64,000 nt of DNA from an uncultured Prevotellaceae bacterium (GCA_902776475.1 CACYQD010000015.1:1-64000); one strand, 5' to 3'. Numbered from the stretch's first letter, positions 26,032 to 35,065 are shown. Numbers and translations are program-made. Notes: generated by a model from the letters alone, not told the origin.

Positions 26032-27264
26032 ATGGCAAAATCATTCTGGATGAAACAGTCACGGCAGGAGAATATGATCTACTTGGCAGTGTGGGCCTTG
26101 CTCTTCGCAGCCCCACTGCTGAGTCTGTATGTACGGACTGTCAGTGATGCCAACCTCAGATTTGACTGGACAGAGGTGTTCGTCGTGTGGCGGATGTTCG
26201 CAGTCTATCTGATTCTGTTTCTCATCCACAATTTCCTGTTGGCTCCGATGCTGGTGCATGGGCATCGGCGCACAGCTTATTTTTCCTTCGTGGCCGTTGT
26301 CATGGCGGCTTTCGTCATTTATCAATGCAGCAGCAGGCCAAAAGACAGAGGGCACAGACCTGACATGACGCCACGCATGGAACAGCCTGACTGGAAATGG
26401 CCGCCGATGGATGAACCATCAATGGGTGAACCGCAGACAGGAGAACCACAGATGGGTGAACCGCCGATGGGAGAACCGCCGATGGAATTTGAGGGGGAGC
26501 GCCCGCCGATGCCCGACAAACGTCCGCCTCACGAATTCCGACCGTCCGGCGCCCCGCCCCACATCGTCGGCGAGCGCGACATTATGGCCGTCGTAGTGCT
26601 CATCCTCATATTCAGTGCCAACCTTGGCATCAAGTTCTACTTCAAGACACGTGACGACCGCAAGCGGTTGGCCGAACTGGAGAAGCAGAACCTGGAACAG
26701 CAGTTGGAATACCTGCGCTACCAGATCAACCCTCACTTCTTCATGAACACCCTCAACAACATCCATGCACTTGTGGACATCGACCCGGAGAAGGCCAAAG
26801 ACACCATTCTGGAACTTTCGAAAATGATGCGCAACGTGCTTTATGAGGGCAACAAACAGGGTGTGCCGCTGTCGCGTGAACTCGACTTCATCCGGCATTA
26901 CATCGCGCTGATGCGGTTGCGCTATACCGACAAAGTACGCATCAGCATCGACCTTCCCAGCGAAGTGCCCGAACGTCAGGTTCCGCCGCTGATGCTCATC
27001 ACGTTTATAGAGAACGCTTTCAAACATGGTGTCAGCTACCAGCATGAGTCTTTCATAGACGTGAAGGTCACTATGGAGGAAAACAAGCTGCGTTTCTCTT
27101 GCCGCAACTCAAAAGCGGAGAAATCCAACGAGGAAAAGGGCGGCGTGGGCCTCGCCAATGTCAGAGAGCGCCTCAAACTGCTCTACAACAACGATTACAC
27201 GCTCCGCATCGACGACACCACCGACATCTATACTGTTGAACTCATTATCCCTATTCTCAAATGA
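26032..27264 (+). CDS. LytS-type sensor histidine kinase with Met/Pro-rich periplasmic loop
   Basis: 410 residues. Three membrane helices (about 15-35, 50-70, 80-98), a roughly 85-residue Pro/Met/His-rich loop predicted periplasmic (98-182), a fourth helix (183-204), coiled coil, then a His-kinase domain (LRYQINPHFFMNTLNNIHAL) and an ATPase domain (FIENAFKHGV, GGVGLANVRERL). The loop carries five pentapeptide repeats of M-G-E-P-P type (126-150), encoded by 15-bp DNA repeats. It overlaps the LytTR gene by 4 nt. The loop composition could suit metal or glycan sensing; this is inference. Confidence 0.9.
   Translation: MAKSFWMKQSRQENMIYLAVWALLFAAPLLSLYVRTVSDANLRFDWTEVFVVWRMFAVYLILFLIHNFLLAPMLVHGHRRTAYFSFVAVVMAAFVIYQCSSRPKDRGHRPDMTPRMEQPDWKWPPMDEPSMGEPQTGEPQMGEPPMGEPPMEFEGERPPMPDKRPPHEFRPSGAPPHIVGERDIMAVVVLILIFSANLGIKFYFKTRDDRKRLAELEKQNLEQQLEYLRYQINPHFFMNTLNNIHALVDIDPEKAKDTILELSKMMRNVLYEGNKQGVPLSRELDFIRHYIALMRLRYTDKVRISIDLPSEVPERQVPPLMLITFIENAFKHGVSYQHESFIDVKVTMEENKLRFSCRNSKAEKSNEEKGGVGLANVRERLKLLYNNDYTLRIDDTTDIYTVELIIPILK
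26407..26481 (+). repeat. Five 15-bp tandem repeats in the kinase gene
   Basis: Units of ATGGGTGAACCGCCG type, in frame, encoding MDEPS, MGEPQ, TGEPQ, MGEPP and MGEPP. Copy-number changes would lengthen or shorten the periplasmic loop without shifting frame. Confidence 0.9.
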
Positions 27265-27959
27265 ACATTCGCTGTCTCGCCATCGACGATGAGCCATTGG
27301 CTCTGCAACAACTCGTTGCCTATATCAATAAAGTGCCATTCCTCGAACTGGAGGCCCAGTGCCAAAGTGCGGTGGAAGCCCGCGCATACCTGGAAAATGA
27401 CACAGTAGATGCTATCTTCTGCGACATCAACATGCCCGACCTCAACGGCATGGATTTCATCAAGTCGCTCGCCGTACCACCACTCGTCATCTTCACCACA
27501 GCCTACTCCGAATATGCCGTTGAGGGTTTCCGTGTGAATGCCGTAGATTATCTGCTGAAGCCCTTTGGCCTGCAGGAATTCCAAAGGGCGGCAAACAGGC
27601 TGAGAGAAAGACTTGAGGGGCATCGGGATGAGTCAGATATCTTCCTCAAGACCGACTACCGCATCGTCAAGGTCAGCATCCCCGACATCCGCTATGTCGA
27701 GGCCATGAGTGAGTATCTGAAAGTATGGATAGAGGGTGAACCGAAACCCATTATCACCCTGTTGTCAATGAAAAAAATGGAGGAGCGGTTGCCGGATGAC
27801 TTTATGCGCATCCACCGCTCCTATATCATCAACCTCACAAAAATTCAGGAGGTCAACAAAAACCGTGTGAAAATGGATGCCCAGACCAGTCTTCCCATCG
27901 GTGACATGTACAAAGAAGCCTTTCAAGCTTATTTGGAAACCAAATTCTTAGGGAAATAG
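27261..27959 (+). CDS. LytTR-type response regulator
   Basis: Partner of the LytS-type kinase, 232 residues. Receiver domain with D9/D10 acidic pair (AIDDEPLAL), phosphoacceptor Asp in IFCDINMPD, TTAYSEYAV and KPFG; C-terminal LytTR DNA-binding domain from about 130 (DIRYVEAMSEYLKVW, FMRIHRSYIINLTKI). It starts within the kinase stop codon (ATGA overlap). It may control its own operon including the beta-helix protein. Confidence 0.95.
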   Translation: MNIRCLAIDDEPLALQQLVAYINKVPFLELEAQCQSAVEARAYLENDTVDAIFCDINMPDLNGMDFIKSLAVPPLVIFTTAYSEYAVEGFRVNAVDYLLKPFGLQEFQRAANRLRERLEGHRDESDIFLKTDYRIVKVSIPDIRYVEAMSEYLKVWIEGEPKPIITLLSMKKMEERLPDDFMRIHRSYIINLTKIQEVNKNRVKMDAQTSLPIGDMYKEAFQAYLETKFLGK

Positions 27960-27985
27960 ACGTCCGGGCACTCGCCTTGTCTTTT

Positions 27986-28375
27986 TCAGAATGTCAGGTA
28001 GAAAGTGATGGGCAATGTGTATCTCACTTTCACACATCTTCCGTTTTGCATGGCCGGGATCCACTGAGGCATGGTCTGAAGCCTGTTCACGACCTCGTCA
28101 GCGAGCATCGGGTCGGCGGATTCCTCCACATGGATATTGTCGATGTATCCATTCTCGTCGATGTCGAATTTCACGACCACCCTGCCTTCTACGGCGTTGA
28201 CATCCGCCATCAGCGGGTAAGAGATATTGTTCTCAATCCACTCGGTCAAGGCATCCTCTCCACCAACAAACTGCGGCATCTGCTCCTGAACAGTTTCCTC
28301 GAAATTGAAATCCTGTGCGGTGGCGAACTGAAGTGACATCAAACAAACTGCGATAATTGTGAAAATCTTTTTCAT
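27986..28375 (-). CDS. Secreted protein consisting of a TonB C-terminal domain
   Basis: 129 residues: a cleavable-type signal peptide (1-20, ends ATAQ), a short linker, then a TonB-C fold (EGRVVVKFDIDENGYIDNI, VRYTLPITFYL). It has no membrane anchor or Pro-rich spacer, so it cannot act as a normal TonB. Stand-alone copies of this domain are frequent in Bacteroidetes, with no settled function. Convergent with the LytTR gene, with its own promoter. Confidence 0.88.
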   Translation of the reverse strand: MKKIFTIIAVCLMSLQFATAQDFNFEETVQEQMPQFVGGEDALTEWIENNISYPLMADVNAVEGRVVVKFDIDENGYIDNIHVEESADPMLADEVVNRLQTMPQWIPAMQNGRCVKVRYTLPITFYLTF

Positions 28376-28427
28376 AATGGTATGGTTTTAATTGTTAATA
28401 TTTTGATTTCGTTTTTTATTTCACTTG

Positions 28428-28458
28428 CAAAGTTATAACGGAAACCAGCCTGTTCAAA
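28428..28458 (-). promoter_or_regulatory. Promoter of the TonB-C gene
   Basis: Minus strand TTTG (28458-28455), 19 bp, TAACTTTG (28435-28428); full consensus, 52 nt before the ATG. Confidence 0.75.
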
Positions 28459-28563
28459 ATGGTTTTCGACGAACTCCCGGATTCTTTTCGACGAAATACC
28501 ATGACAAAAGAAAAATCATTTGCAATCCACCCGTTTTTTCTTTCATCATTCTCCCTATTTTTC

Positions 28564-28594
28564 ATTGCCAATCGAAAAAGGTTTATTATCTTTG
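28564..28594 (+). promoter_or_regulatory. Promoter of the lipoprotein gene at 28624
   Basis: ATTG (28564-28567), 19 bp, TATCTTTG (28587-28594). In-frame codons further upstream lie before this promoter, supporting the ATG at 28624. Confidence 0.7.
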
Positions 28595-28623
28595 TCGCAG
28601 AAAAACCAATTAATCAACGAATT

Positions 28624-29538
28624 ATGAAAACCATCAAGACCAGGCTATTCATTATGCTTTGGGGCATGCTGATCCCCATGTTGACCGCAAACTGCAGCGA
28701 CAAGAAGACTATTGAGAAGACCGAAACGGCTGAGACAACAGCAGAGACAACGGCAGAGACAGAGAACGTGATCAAAGTGAGCGCTCCGTCAATCAAGAAA
28801 TTCGTGGTGGTGACCACTGAGGACGAGGGACTCTACAAGGAGGCTAACACCGATAGCCCCACCTTGACTCGATGGATAGAATCGGACTGCGAGAGTGACT
28901 TCTGCGAGAATATCTACCAGTGGTCGGACCAGCCCGCCAAACCAGGGTTCGAGTTAAGCACAGACATCATGCCATGGGAAGGCAGGGTCTTTCCCGTGCT
29001 CGGCGAGGAAGGCGATTTCTATAAGGTATGCACCCTCAACGAATGGTGCACTATCGAGAGTGCCTACATCCCCAAAGCCTGTGTCGGAGACATCGAACCC
29101 GCTCCCATCAAGGCAGACATGCTGGAAGCGGAGGATAATGACTTCAAGTGCCGTGTGATAAAGGATGGCAAGTACAAGGACATTGTCCTTATGGACGAAT
29201 ATGACGAACTCGACGGAGAGACGCTGCAAGTGGGTGTGCTGATTGACGGTTTCGTGGTCACTCCCGTAGTTTACTACATTGACAGTTATCTGGACAATGA
29301 ACAAAAAGACATTATCATCGATGAGACTGAGGGCCGCTTCTACTGCAAGTACAACAAGAGCCTGGCAATGACTGCCGATGACAACGAACACGCTACTCAA
29401 CTCGACCTGAAGAAACTCAGCGCTGAGCAGATAGCAAAGATTGTGGATTCGGTGACAAAGAAAAAGCCTGAATTCGTGAATTGCATGGTCCACTTCCCAG
29501 CTAAGGGGCTGGAATATTTCTATTACAAAGTAAAGTAA
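28624..29538 (+). CDS. Lipoprotein of unknown function with Thr/Glu repeat linker
   Basis: 304 residues from the ATG at 28624. Lipobox LTANC (Cys 24), a Thr/Glu/Ala linker with three TAET-type repeats (about 33-47), then a globular region beginning FVVVTTEDEGLYKEANT whose first 100 residues have the look of an SH3-like domain (FPVLGEEGDFYKVCTLNEWC). The C-terminal half has no recognised fold. Probably an outer-membrane or periplasmic lipoprotein. Confidence 0.75.
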   Translation: MKTIKTRLFIMLWGMLIPMLTANCSDKKTIEKTETAETTAETTAETENVIKVSAPSIKKFVVVTTEDEGLYKEANTDSPTLTRWIESDCESDFCENIYQWSDQPAKPGFELSTDIMPWEGRVFPVLGEEGDFYKVCTLNEWCTIESAYIPKACVGDIEPAPIKADMLEAEDNDFKCRVIKDGKYKDIVLMDEYDELDGETLQVGVLIDGFVVTPVVYYIDSYLDNEQKDIIIDETEGRFYCKYNKSLAMTADDNEHATQLDLKKLSAEQIAKIVDSVTKKKPEFVNCMVHFPAKGLEYFYYKVK

Positions 29539-29578
29539 TACAAAAGAAGCATTTTCTGAGTTGACAAAAAGGAAAGAC

Positions 29579-30943
29579 ATGAATACGTGGAAGCACTTAT
29601 TCGGGGCAATGCTTATAGCTTGCATCCCCTTCGCAGCAAACGCACAGTTTATGATGTTCGGAGGCGGGAACCAGGCAAGCCGGGACAGCCTTCGCAAGAT
29701 TGCGGAAGCCGATTATGCCGACATGCTGGCTAAGGTTGGAGTCGGACAGCCCCGTGAAGGGCGCCAGCCCAATAGCCCTGATGAGAGCAAACACCCCAAC
29801 TATGATGAGTTGACAGCCAACCCCTATCCTTTCTATCCTGATCCGCTGGTGACTGAAAATGGAAAGAAGGTCACCAGTGCCAAGATGTGGTATAAGGTAC
29901 GCCGTCCGGAGATTGTAAAACTGTTTGAGGACAACGTATATGGCCGTATTCCCAACAACGTACCTGGTGTAAAATGGGAAATCACAAAGGAGGAGAAGAA
30001 GGATTTTGCAGGAAAGCCGGTGGTGATCCGCTACCTTAAAGGTGTAGTGGACAACTCCAGTTATCCATCCATAAAGGTGGAGATGGAGGCCAACGTGATT
30101 TATCCCGACAACGGCAAGCAAAACATGCCCGTGATCATTGAATTCGGATTCGGAGGCGGTGATCCCACCCGTACCCGTCCCGGCACCGTATCCTGGAAAC
30201 AGATGGTCATCGAACGTGGATGGGCTGCCGCCACCATCGTCCCCTCCTCCATTCAGGCAGATGCAGGGTCTGGTCTGACAAATGGCATCATCGGACTCTG
30301 TAACAAGGGTGAGTACCGCCAACCAACAGACTGGGGCTCTCTCCGCGCCTGGGGATGGGGTCTTTCTCGTCTGATTGACTATTTTGAGACAGTCAAGACA
30401 TTCGATGCCACCAAGTGTGCCATTGAGGGCGTCTCGCGTTATGGCAAAGCTTCTCTTGTGGCTATGGCATTTGATGAGCGCGTCGCTGCCGGATTCATCG
30501 CCTCATCAGGCAAGGCGGGTGCAGCAGGATGGCGCCGTGATTGCGGTGAGAGTATCGGCAACATCGTTTCAAATCAGGAGTATCACTGGGTATGTGGCAA
30601 CCTGATCAAATACGGTACAGACCCGATGACAGAAAACGACATACCTGTTGATCAACATGAACTTATAGCTCTCTGTGCTCCGCGCCCCTGCTTTATTTCC
30701 ACCGGTAGTTGGAACGGCGACAAATGGCAGGATGTGGTCGGCTCGTTCATATCGGCCTCCAAGGCATCGCCCGTGTATGAACTCCTCGGATACAAAGGCA
30801 TAGGCACTGACCTTTTCCCTGGAATGGACAATGGTCTGATGGAGGGTCGCCTCACCTATCGGCAGCACCACGGGGGACATGAAGCCGGTCCCAACTGGCC
30901 TTTCTTTCTTGACTTTTTCGAGCGTGAAGTGGTCAGCAAATGA
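29579..30943 (+). CDS. CE15-like glucuronoyl esterase (alpha/beta hydrolase)
   Basis: A secreted 454-residue enzyme from the ATG at 29579 (signal peptide ends ANAQ). The alpha/beta-hydrolase nucleophile sits in IEGVSRYGKAS, matching the G-x-S-R-x-G-K motif of glucuronoyl esterases, and the catalytic His in RQHHGGHEAGPNWPF. CE15 enzymes cut ester bonds between lignin and glucuronic acid on xylan. It follows the lipoprotein gene by 40 nt and is followed by another lipoprotein gene. It complements the GH51, GH9 and CE2-like enzymes. Confidence 0.88.
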   Translation: MNTWKHLFGAMLIACIPFAANAQFMMFGGGNQASRDSLRKIAEADYADMLAKVGVGQPREGRQPNSPDESKHPNYDELTANPYPFYPDPLVTENGKKVTSAKMWYKVRRPEIVKLFEDNVYGRIPNNVPGVKWEITKEEKKDFAGKPVVIRYLKGVVDNSSYPSIKVEMEANVIYPDNGKQNMPVIIEFGFGGGDPTRTRPGTVSWKQMVIERGWAAATIVPSSIQADAGSGLTNGIIGLCNKGEYRQPTDWGSLRAWGWGLSRLIDYFETVKTFDATKCAIEGVSRYGKASLVAMAFDERVAAGFIASSGKAGAAGWRRDCGESIGNIVSNQEYHWVCGNLIKYGTDPMTENDIPVDQHELIALCAPRPCFISTGSWNGDKWQDVVGSFISASKASPVYELLGYKGIGTDLFPGMDNGLMEGRLTYRQHHGGHEAGPNWPFFLDFFEREVVSK

Positions 30944-30982
30944 TTTCTTGAAAATATTCACAAACACAAATCCTTATAATAT

Positions 30983-31666
30983 ATGGAAAAAAACTTTCAA
31001 CAGCTAAGAACAACCTTTACAGCTTTCGCCACCCTGACAGCATTGACCTCAGGTCGGACCTGCTCACGCCCGGCTAAGTTCAGACACGTTTGGCTTTGCG
31101 CTTGCTTACTCGCAGTCATGGCGGCATGTGGAAACAAAGGAGACAACCAACCTGCCACCCCTGAGAAAGAGATTGCTGAGACAAGCGAAATAGAGACCAA
31201 TTATTTCCCAGCCATCGACCGATACCTGGTGAATGAATTCGGCAAGCAATATACCGAGGGCGAGCACTGCGTTCCCCTTCACAGCATCGTGACTGTCGAT
31301 GAGCGCAATGCAGAGGATATCCTCGTCTGGGGCGATTTCTGGGTGTTCAACTACAATCAGGTGGGCGACACGCTGAAATGTATCTCCGGCGGCAGTCATC
31401 CCGGTCTGATGCATATCCGACAGACAGAGAAGGGCTTTGAGGTGACCGGCTTTGACCAAGTGGAAGACGGCGCCAACAACCTGCCATCGGCCAAGAAAAT
31501 ATTCGGCGACAAGTATGATGCGTTTCAAGCCATCAACAGCGATGAACAAGCACGTGAGAGGCTGAGGGCCGAAATGCTGGCCGTTTATGCCCAAAAGCAC
31601 AACCTTGGCGCCACCATGTATCAAGACTATGGTTGGCCGGCGAAGAAATTGCCGGAAGTCCAATGA
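30983..31666 (+). CDS. Lipoprotein of unknown function
   Basis: 227 residues with an unusually long N-terminal stretch (about 35 residues) before the hydrophobic signal and lipobox VMAAC (Cys near 49). The true start may be further in, but no other ATG precedes the signal core. The mature part has AIDRYLVNEFGKQY, a central beta domain (ILVWGDFWVFNYNQVGDTL) and a helical C-terminus ending YGWPAKKLPEVQ. Family not recognised; probably envelope-located. Confidence 0.7.
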   Translation: MEKNFQQLRTTFTAFATLTALTSGRTCSRPAKFRHVWLCACLLAVMAACGNKGDNQPATPEKEIAETSEIETNYFPAIDRYLVNEFGKQYTEGEHCVPLHSIVTVDERNAEDILVWGDFWVFNYNQVGDTLKCISGGSHPGLMHIRQTEKGFEVTGFDQVEDGANNLPSAKKIFGDKYDAFQAINSDEQARERLRAEMLAVYAQKHNLGATMYQDYGWPAKKLPEVQ

Positions 31667-31677
31667 TGAATACAATG

Positions 31678-31708
31678 GAGACGTCACGATGTGGCGTCTC
31701 TACTTTTA
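31678..31708 (+). terminator. Terminator after the lipoprotein gene at 30983
   Basis: Arms GAGACGTCAC and GTGGCGTCTC (one G-T pair) with a 3-nt loop, followed by TACTTTTA. Confidence 0.65.
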
Positions 31709-31737
31709 TAGACAGGGCCTATTTACCAACTGACCCA

Positions 31738-31860
31738 TTTATCCGCTGACTCCAAATTACTTTTGACCGGACAGTCCTGCCAACCGGTTTATCCACTGAC
31801 CTCCAAATTACTTTTGACCGGACTGCCCTGCCAACCAGGTTTATCCGCTGACCCAATTTA
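31738..31860. repeat. Imperfect tandem repeats of about 51 bp
   Basis: TTTATCC recurs at 31738, 31788 and 31840, each followed by (G/A)CTGAC; the first two units share CCAAATTACTTTTGACCGGA and CCTGCCAACC. A shorter related copy precedes them at about 31720. No open frame is supported. Confidence 0.85.
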
Positions 31861-32352
31861 TGGGTCAACCCCTTTTATGTACGGGCATAAAAAAATGACC
31901 CCCGCCAATTCCTGCACCTCACGGTGGAGGAATTTTTGGGTGTCACAGAATTAAAAGATCAGCATTGAAAAATTTTCATTTTTAAATACCCTGAAACTAA
32001 CACTCAAATTATCCTGTTGAGTAAAAATATGAATTAATCTATGAGAATAATCACATAGCCGTGCATCCACACTTGTATGCACGATGAGAAAGAAACCCCA
32101 ACAAGGATGCCACGTCGCCTATGCATCAGCACCGGCGTATGAATCCCGTCGTCGCTATCGCAAGAAAGACAAGGATACAATTATCCTCATCATCAGCAAT
32201 AATCAATCGTCAAAGTTGTGTTTATTCCTCAATCAATTATGACGCAAAAATAATACTATTTTATGACATTTGCAAAGAAAAACACTTTTTTTTTGAAAAC
32301 TTGGTCAAATTATTCACAGAAATGGCATTTCCTGAGCAAAAAACACCTAAAA

Positions 32353-32384
32353 TTTGTATTTTTAAAGAGTATTTTATAATTTTG
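32353..32384 (+). promoter_or_regulatory. Promoter of the PafA-like phosphatase gene
   Basis: TTTG (32353-32356), 20 bp, TAATTTTG (32377-32384); full consensus, 34 nt before the ATG. Confidence 0.75.
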
Positions 32385-32418
32385 CATCATATATATCTAA
32401 AACACATTCTATTAAGAC

Positions 32419-33912
32419 ATGAGGAAATTATTTTGCACATTAGCCCTGCTCGTTGGCTGCACTATCATGGCATGGGCTGGGAAAGTGGATCGTCCCAAAC
32501 TGGTTGTGGGCATCGTAGTGGACCAAATGAGGTGGGACTACCTTCATTATTATTACGAACAATATGGTGAAGGCGGACTGAAGCGCCTGCTGAACGACGG
32601 TTTCAGTTGTGACAACACCATGATCAGCTACGTCCCCACAGTGACCGCCATCGGCCACTCATGTGTCTATACAGGTTCTGTACCTGCCTTTACGGGAATT
32701 GCAGGCAACAATTTCATGCTCAACGGCAGGAACGTGACCAGCGTGACCGACACCACAGTTTATGCCGTCGGAAGCGATAAAGAAAACAAAGACGGGAAAT
32801 GCTCACCACGCAACCTGCTGGCCAACACGATCGGCGACCAACTGAAAATCGCCACTGACTTCAAGGCAAAAGTCATCGGTGTGGCCCTGAAGGACCGTGC
32901 CTCCATCCTCCCCGCCGGCCATGCCGCCGACGCCGCCTACTGGTGGGACACCAAGGCCGGGCATTTCATCACCAGCAACTACTATATGGAACAGTTGCCA
33001 CGCTGGATGGACAATTTCAACCGTATCCACCATACGGAACCGGGATTTGACATCAAGACTTCCACCAAAGGCGTCACAATGACCTTCAAGATGGCTGAGG
33101 AGGTCATCACACGCGAACGACTCGGCAAGCACGAGCAGACCGACATGATCGCCGTCAGCATCTCCTCGACCGATGCCATCGGCCACGCCTACAGCACCCG
33201 GGGAAAGGAAAACCATGACGTGTATATGCAACTCGACAAAGACCTCACCCATTTCCTCCGCACTCTTGACCAGGAAGTGGGCCGTGGCAATTACCTTCTC
33301 TTCCTGACCGCTGACCACGGCGCCGTGCACAACGGCAATTTCCTGAACAGTCACAAGTTGCCTGGCGGTGGATTCTCTGGCAGAGAGACAAGCGCTGGAC
33401 TGGACAAATACCTCGGACAGAAATTCGGCAAAGAGGGGAAATACATCAAGACTGTCATGGACTGCCGTTTCTATCTGGACCATGATTTCCTCAAAGCCAA
33501 CGGCATTGACGCCCAAGCGGTGAAGAAAGAGGCCATCAAATGGCTGAAACAAGACCCGCAGTTCGCATTCGTGGTGGATTATGAGGATGTCAACAACCAA
33601 AGCGTCCCCCAATTCCTGCGTGAGCGCATCATCAACGGTTACCACCGTCTGCGCAGCGGCGATTTCATGATTGTGCTGCAGGGCAGCCACATGCATGGCA
33701 CCGTAGGCCCCGACTACAAAGGCACCTCACACGGCACGTGGAATCCCGACGACTCCCACATCCCCCTGATCTTCATGGGATGGCATGTGAAACAAGGCAG
33801 CACGAGCACCCCCACCTACATGACAGACATCGCTGCCACGGTATGCGCGATGCTCCACATCCAGATGCCCGACTGCTGCATCGGAAATGCGATACAAGAA
33901 GTCTGGAAATAA
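32419..33912 (+). CDS. PafA-like alkaline phosphatase
   Basis: Secreted phosphomonoesterase, 497 residues, of the phosphate-irrepressible type common in Bacteroidetes. Signal peptide (1-20), metal ligand Asp 35 (VVDQMRWD), nucleophile Thr in VPTVTAIGHS (T74 or T76), Lys and Arg of ALKDRASILPAGHAADAAYW that bind phosphate in PafA, SSTDAIGHAYS, TADHGA, and a late TSHGTWNPDD. Single-gene unit followed by a 9-bp repeat array. Confidence 0.92.
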   Translation: MRKLFCTLALLVGCTIMAWAGKVDRPKLVVGIVVDQMRWDYLHYYYEQYGEGGLKRLLNDGFSCDNTMISYVPTVTAIGHSCVYTGSVPAFTGIAGNNFMLNGRNVTSVTDTTVYAVGSDKENKDGKCSPRNLLANTIGDQLKIATDFKAKVIGVALKDRASILPAGHAADAAYWWDTKAGHFITSNYYMEQLPRWMDNFNRIHHTEPGFDIKTSTKGVTMTFKMAEEVITRERLGKHEQTDMIAVSISSTDAIGHAYSTRGKENHDVYMQLDKDLTHFLRTLDQEVGRGNYLLFLTADHGAVHNGNFLNSHKLPGGGFSGRETSAGLDKYLGQKFGKEGKYIKTVMDCRFYLDHDFLKANGIDAQAVKKEAIKWLKQDPQFAFVVDYEDVNNQSVPQFLRERIINGYHRLRSGDFMIVLQGSHMHGTVGPDYKGTSHGTWNPDDSHIPLIFMGWHVKQGSTSTPTYMTDIAATVCAMLHIQMPDCCIGNAIQEVWK

Positions 33913-33941
33913 GCGGTTTTTGTGGAAGGTTTTTTAAAAGG

Positions 33942-34031
33942 GCCTTAAGGTTTTTAAGGTCTTTAAGGTCCTTAGGGTCCTTAAGGACCTTAGGGACTTT
34001 AAGGACTTTAAGGACTTTAGGGACCTTAAAG
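33942..34031. repeat. Ten 9-bp tandem repeats between convergent genes
   Basis: Units of nYTTARGG type (TCTTTAAGG, ACTTTAAGG and similar) fill 33942-34031. The left units run ...GGTC and the right ones ...GGAC, so the array has dyad symmetry around the 14-bp palindrome GGTCCTTAAGGACC (33976-33989) and can fold into a long hairpin. It may act as a bidirectional terminator. Confidence 0.85.
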
Positions 34032-34033
34032 CC

Positions 34034-35065
34034 CTAAATCTTTTCTGGCAATTTTGCAAAGGTTCTCCTGCGATGGAAATAATACTGCCACAACAATGAC
34101 ATCTGCTTACGCTGGGGCACTCGCTGCACCGTGCGCTCACGCTGTATTTTCTCCCGGTCGGCCTTGAAATCGGGCAGCCACTTGCGGAATGCCCTCCTGG
34201 CGCGGAAGATAGCCTTGAAATCGCCCCAGTTGCCATTGAGCAACAATGTCTGGAAAGCCGCCAGATAGTCGAGAAACCATCTCTCTATCATCACCCTGCG
34301 CAACTCGTTCTCCGGCAGGTTTTTGTAAAGCATCGTCAGGTTGTTGCGGAAATTGAGGAAAGTCTTCCGGGAATTGCCTTTCGGCAATGTGCCTCCACCC
34401 AGATGAAAGACCTTACTATCTGTGACACAATAGACCTTGCGCCCCATGAGGTTGAATCTCCAGCACAGGTCGATTTCCTCGTTATGCGCAAAAAAGCGGG
34501 CATCCAGTCCACCATACTTGAAATAATCCGAAGCCCTGACCATCAGACAAGCTCCTGTGGCCCACAGCACCTCGCATGCTTCATCATACTGTCCCTGGTC
34601 TTTCTCCACATCTTCGAAAATCCGGCCTCTGCAGAAGGGATAGCCAAGACGGTCGATGAATCCACCGGCAGCGCCGGCATACTCGAATGAAGTGCGGTCG
34701 GTGTCGGAGAGCAACTTGGGCTGACAAGCCGCCACATCCTGGCGCTTGTCCATAAAATCGATAAGCGGGGTGAGCCAGTGCGGGGTGACTTCCACGTCGG
34801 AGTTGAGCAGGACAAAATACTCTGCCTCAACTTGCTGCAAGGCCTTGTTGTAACCCTCGGCAAAGCCCCAGTTCTGCTCAAGCAAGATGAGCCTGACAGC
34901 AGGAAACTCCGATTTCAGATAAGCCACAGAGTCATCCGTCGAAGCATTGTCGGCAACATACACCACGGCCTCGTCTTGGGAGAATTTCAGAACGGAGGAA
35001 AGATAACGTGCCAGCATTTTCTTTCCGTTCCAATTCAAGATCACCACAGCCACTTTGTCCATCAT
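34034..35065 (-). CDS. GT2 family glycosyltransferase
   Basis: 343 residues. GT-A fold with VAVVILNWNGKKMLARYL, YVADNASTDDSV and the nucleotide-sugar motif LLNSDVEVTP, then a WATGACLMVR segment and an acceptor-side region (FAHNEEIDLCWRFNLMG) typical of rhamnosyl- or similar surface-polysaccharide transferases. Starts within the mtaB stop codon (4-nt ATGA overlap), so it is co-translated with a tRNA-modification gene, an order often kept in Bacteroidetes. Donor and acceptor unknown. Confidence 0.92.
   Translation of the reverse strand: MMDKVAVVILNWNGKKMLARYLSSVLKFSQDEAVVYVADNASTDDSVAYLKSEFPAVRLILLEQNWGFAEGYNKALQQVEAEYFVLLNSDVEVTPHWLTPLIDFMDKRQDVAACQPKLLSDTDRTSFEYAGAAGGFIDRLGYPFCRGRIFEDVEKDQGQYDEACEVLWATGACLMVRASDYFKYGGLDARFFAHNEEIDLCWRFNLMGRKVYCVTDSKVFHLGGGTLPKGNSRKTFLNFRNNLTMLYKNLPENELRRVMIERWFLDYLAAFQTLLLNGNWGDFKAIFRARRAFRKWLPDFKADREKIQRERTVQRVPQRKQMSLLWQYYFHRRRTFAKLPEKI

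Larger units (their letters stand above)
31667..32418. other. 752-bp intergenic region with terminator and 51-bp repeats
   Basis: Contains a terminator (31678-31708), a run of about 51-bp imperfect repeats (31738-31860) and, from 31980, AT-rich sequence leading to the phosphatase promoter. A 53-codon frame at 32083-32241 (MRKKPQQGCHVAYASAP) is open but has no promoter or family support. No gene is called. Confidence 0.6.

Noticed and set aside
28459..28623. N-terminal extension of the lipoprotein at 28624
   Set aside because: It contains the promoter (28564-28594) and would displace the lipoprotein signal.
31763..31954. Open frame across the 51-bp repeats
   Set aside because: Its coding look comes from the repeats; no start signal or family match.
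32083..32241. 53-codon frame MRKKPQQGCHVAYASAP...
   Set aside because: No promoter at the right distance, no recognisable family, and low-complexity ending; left as unsupported.
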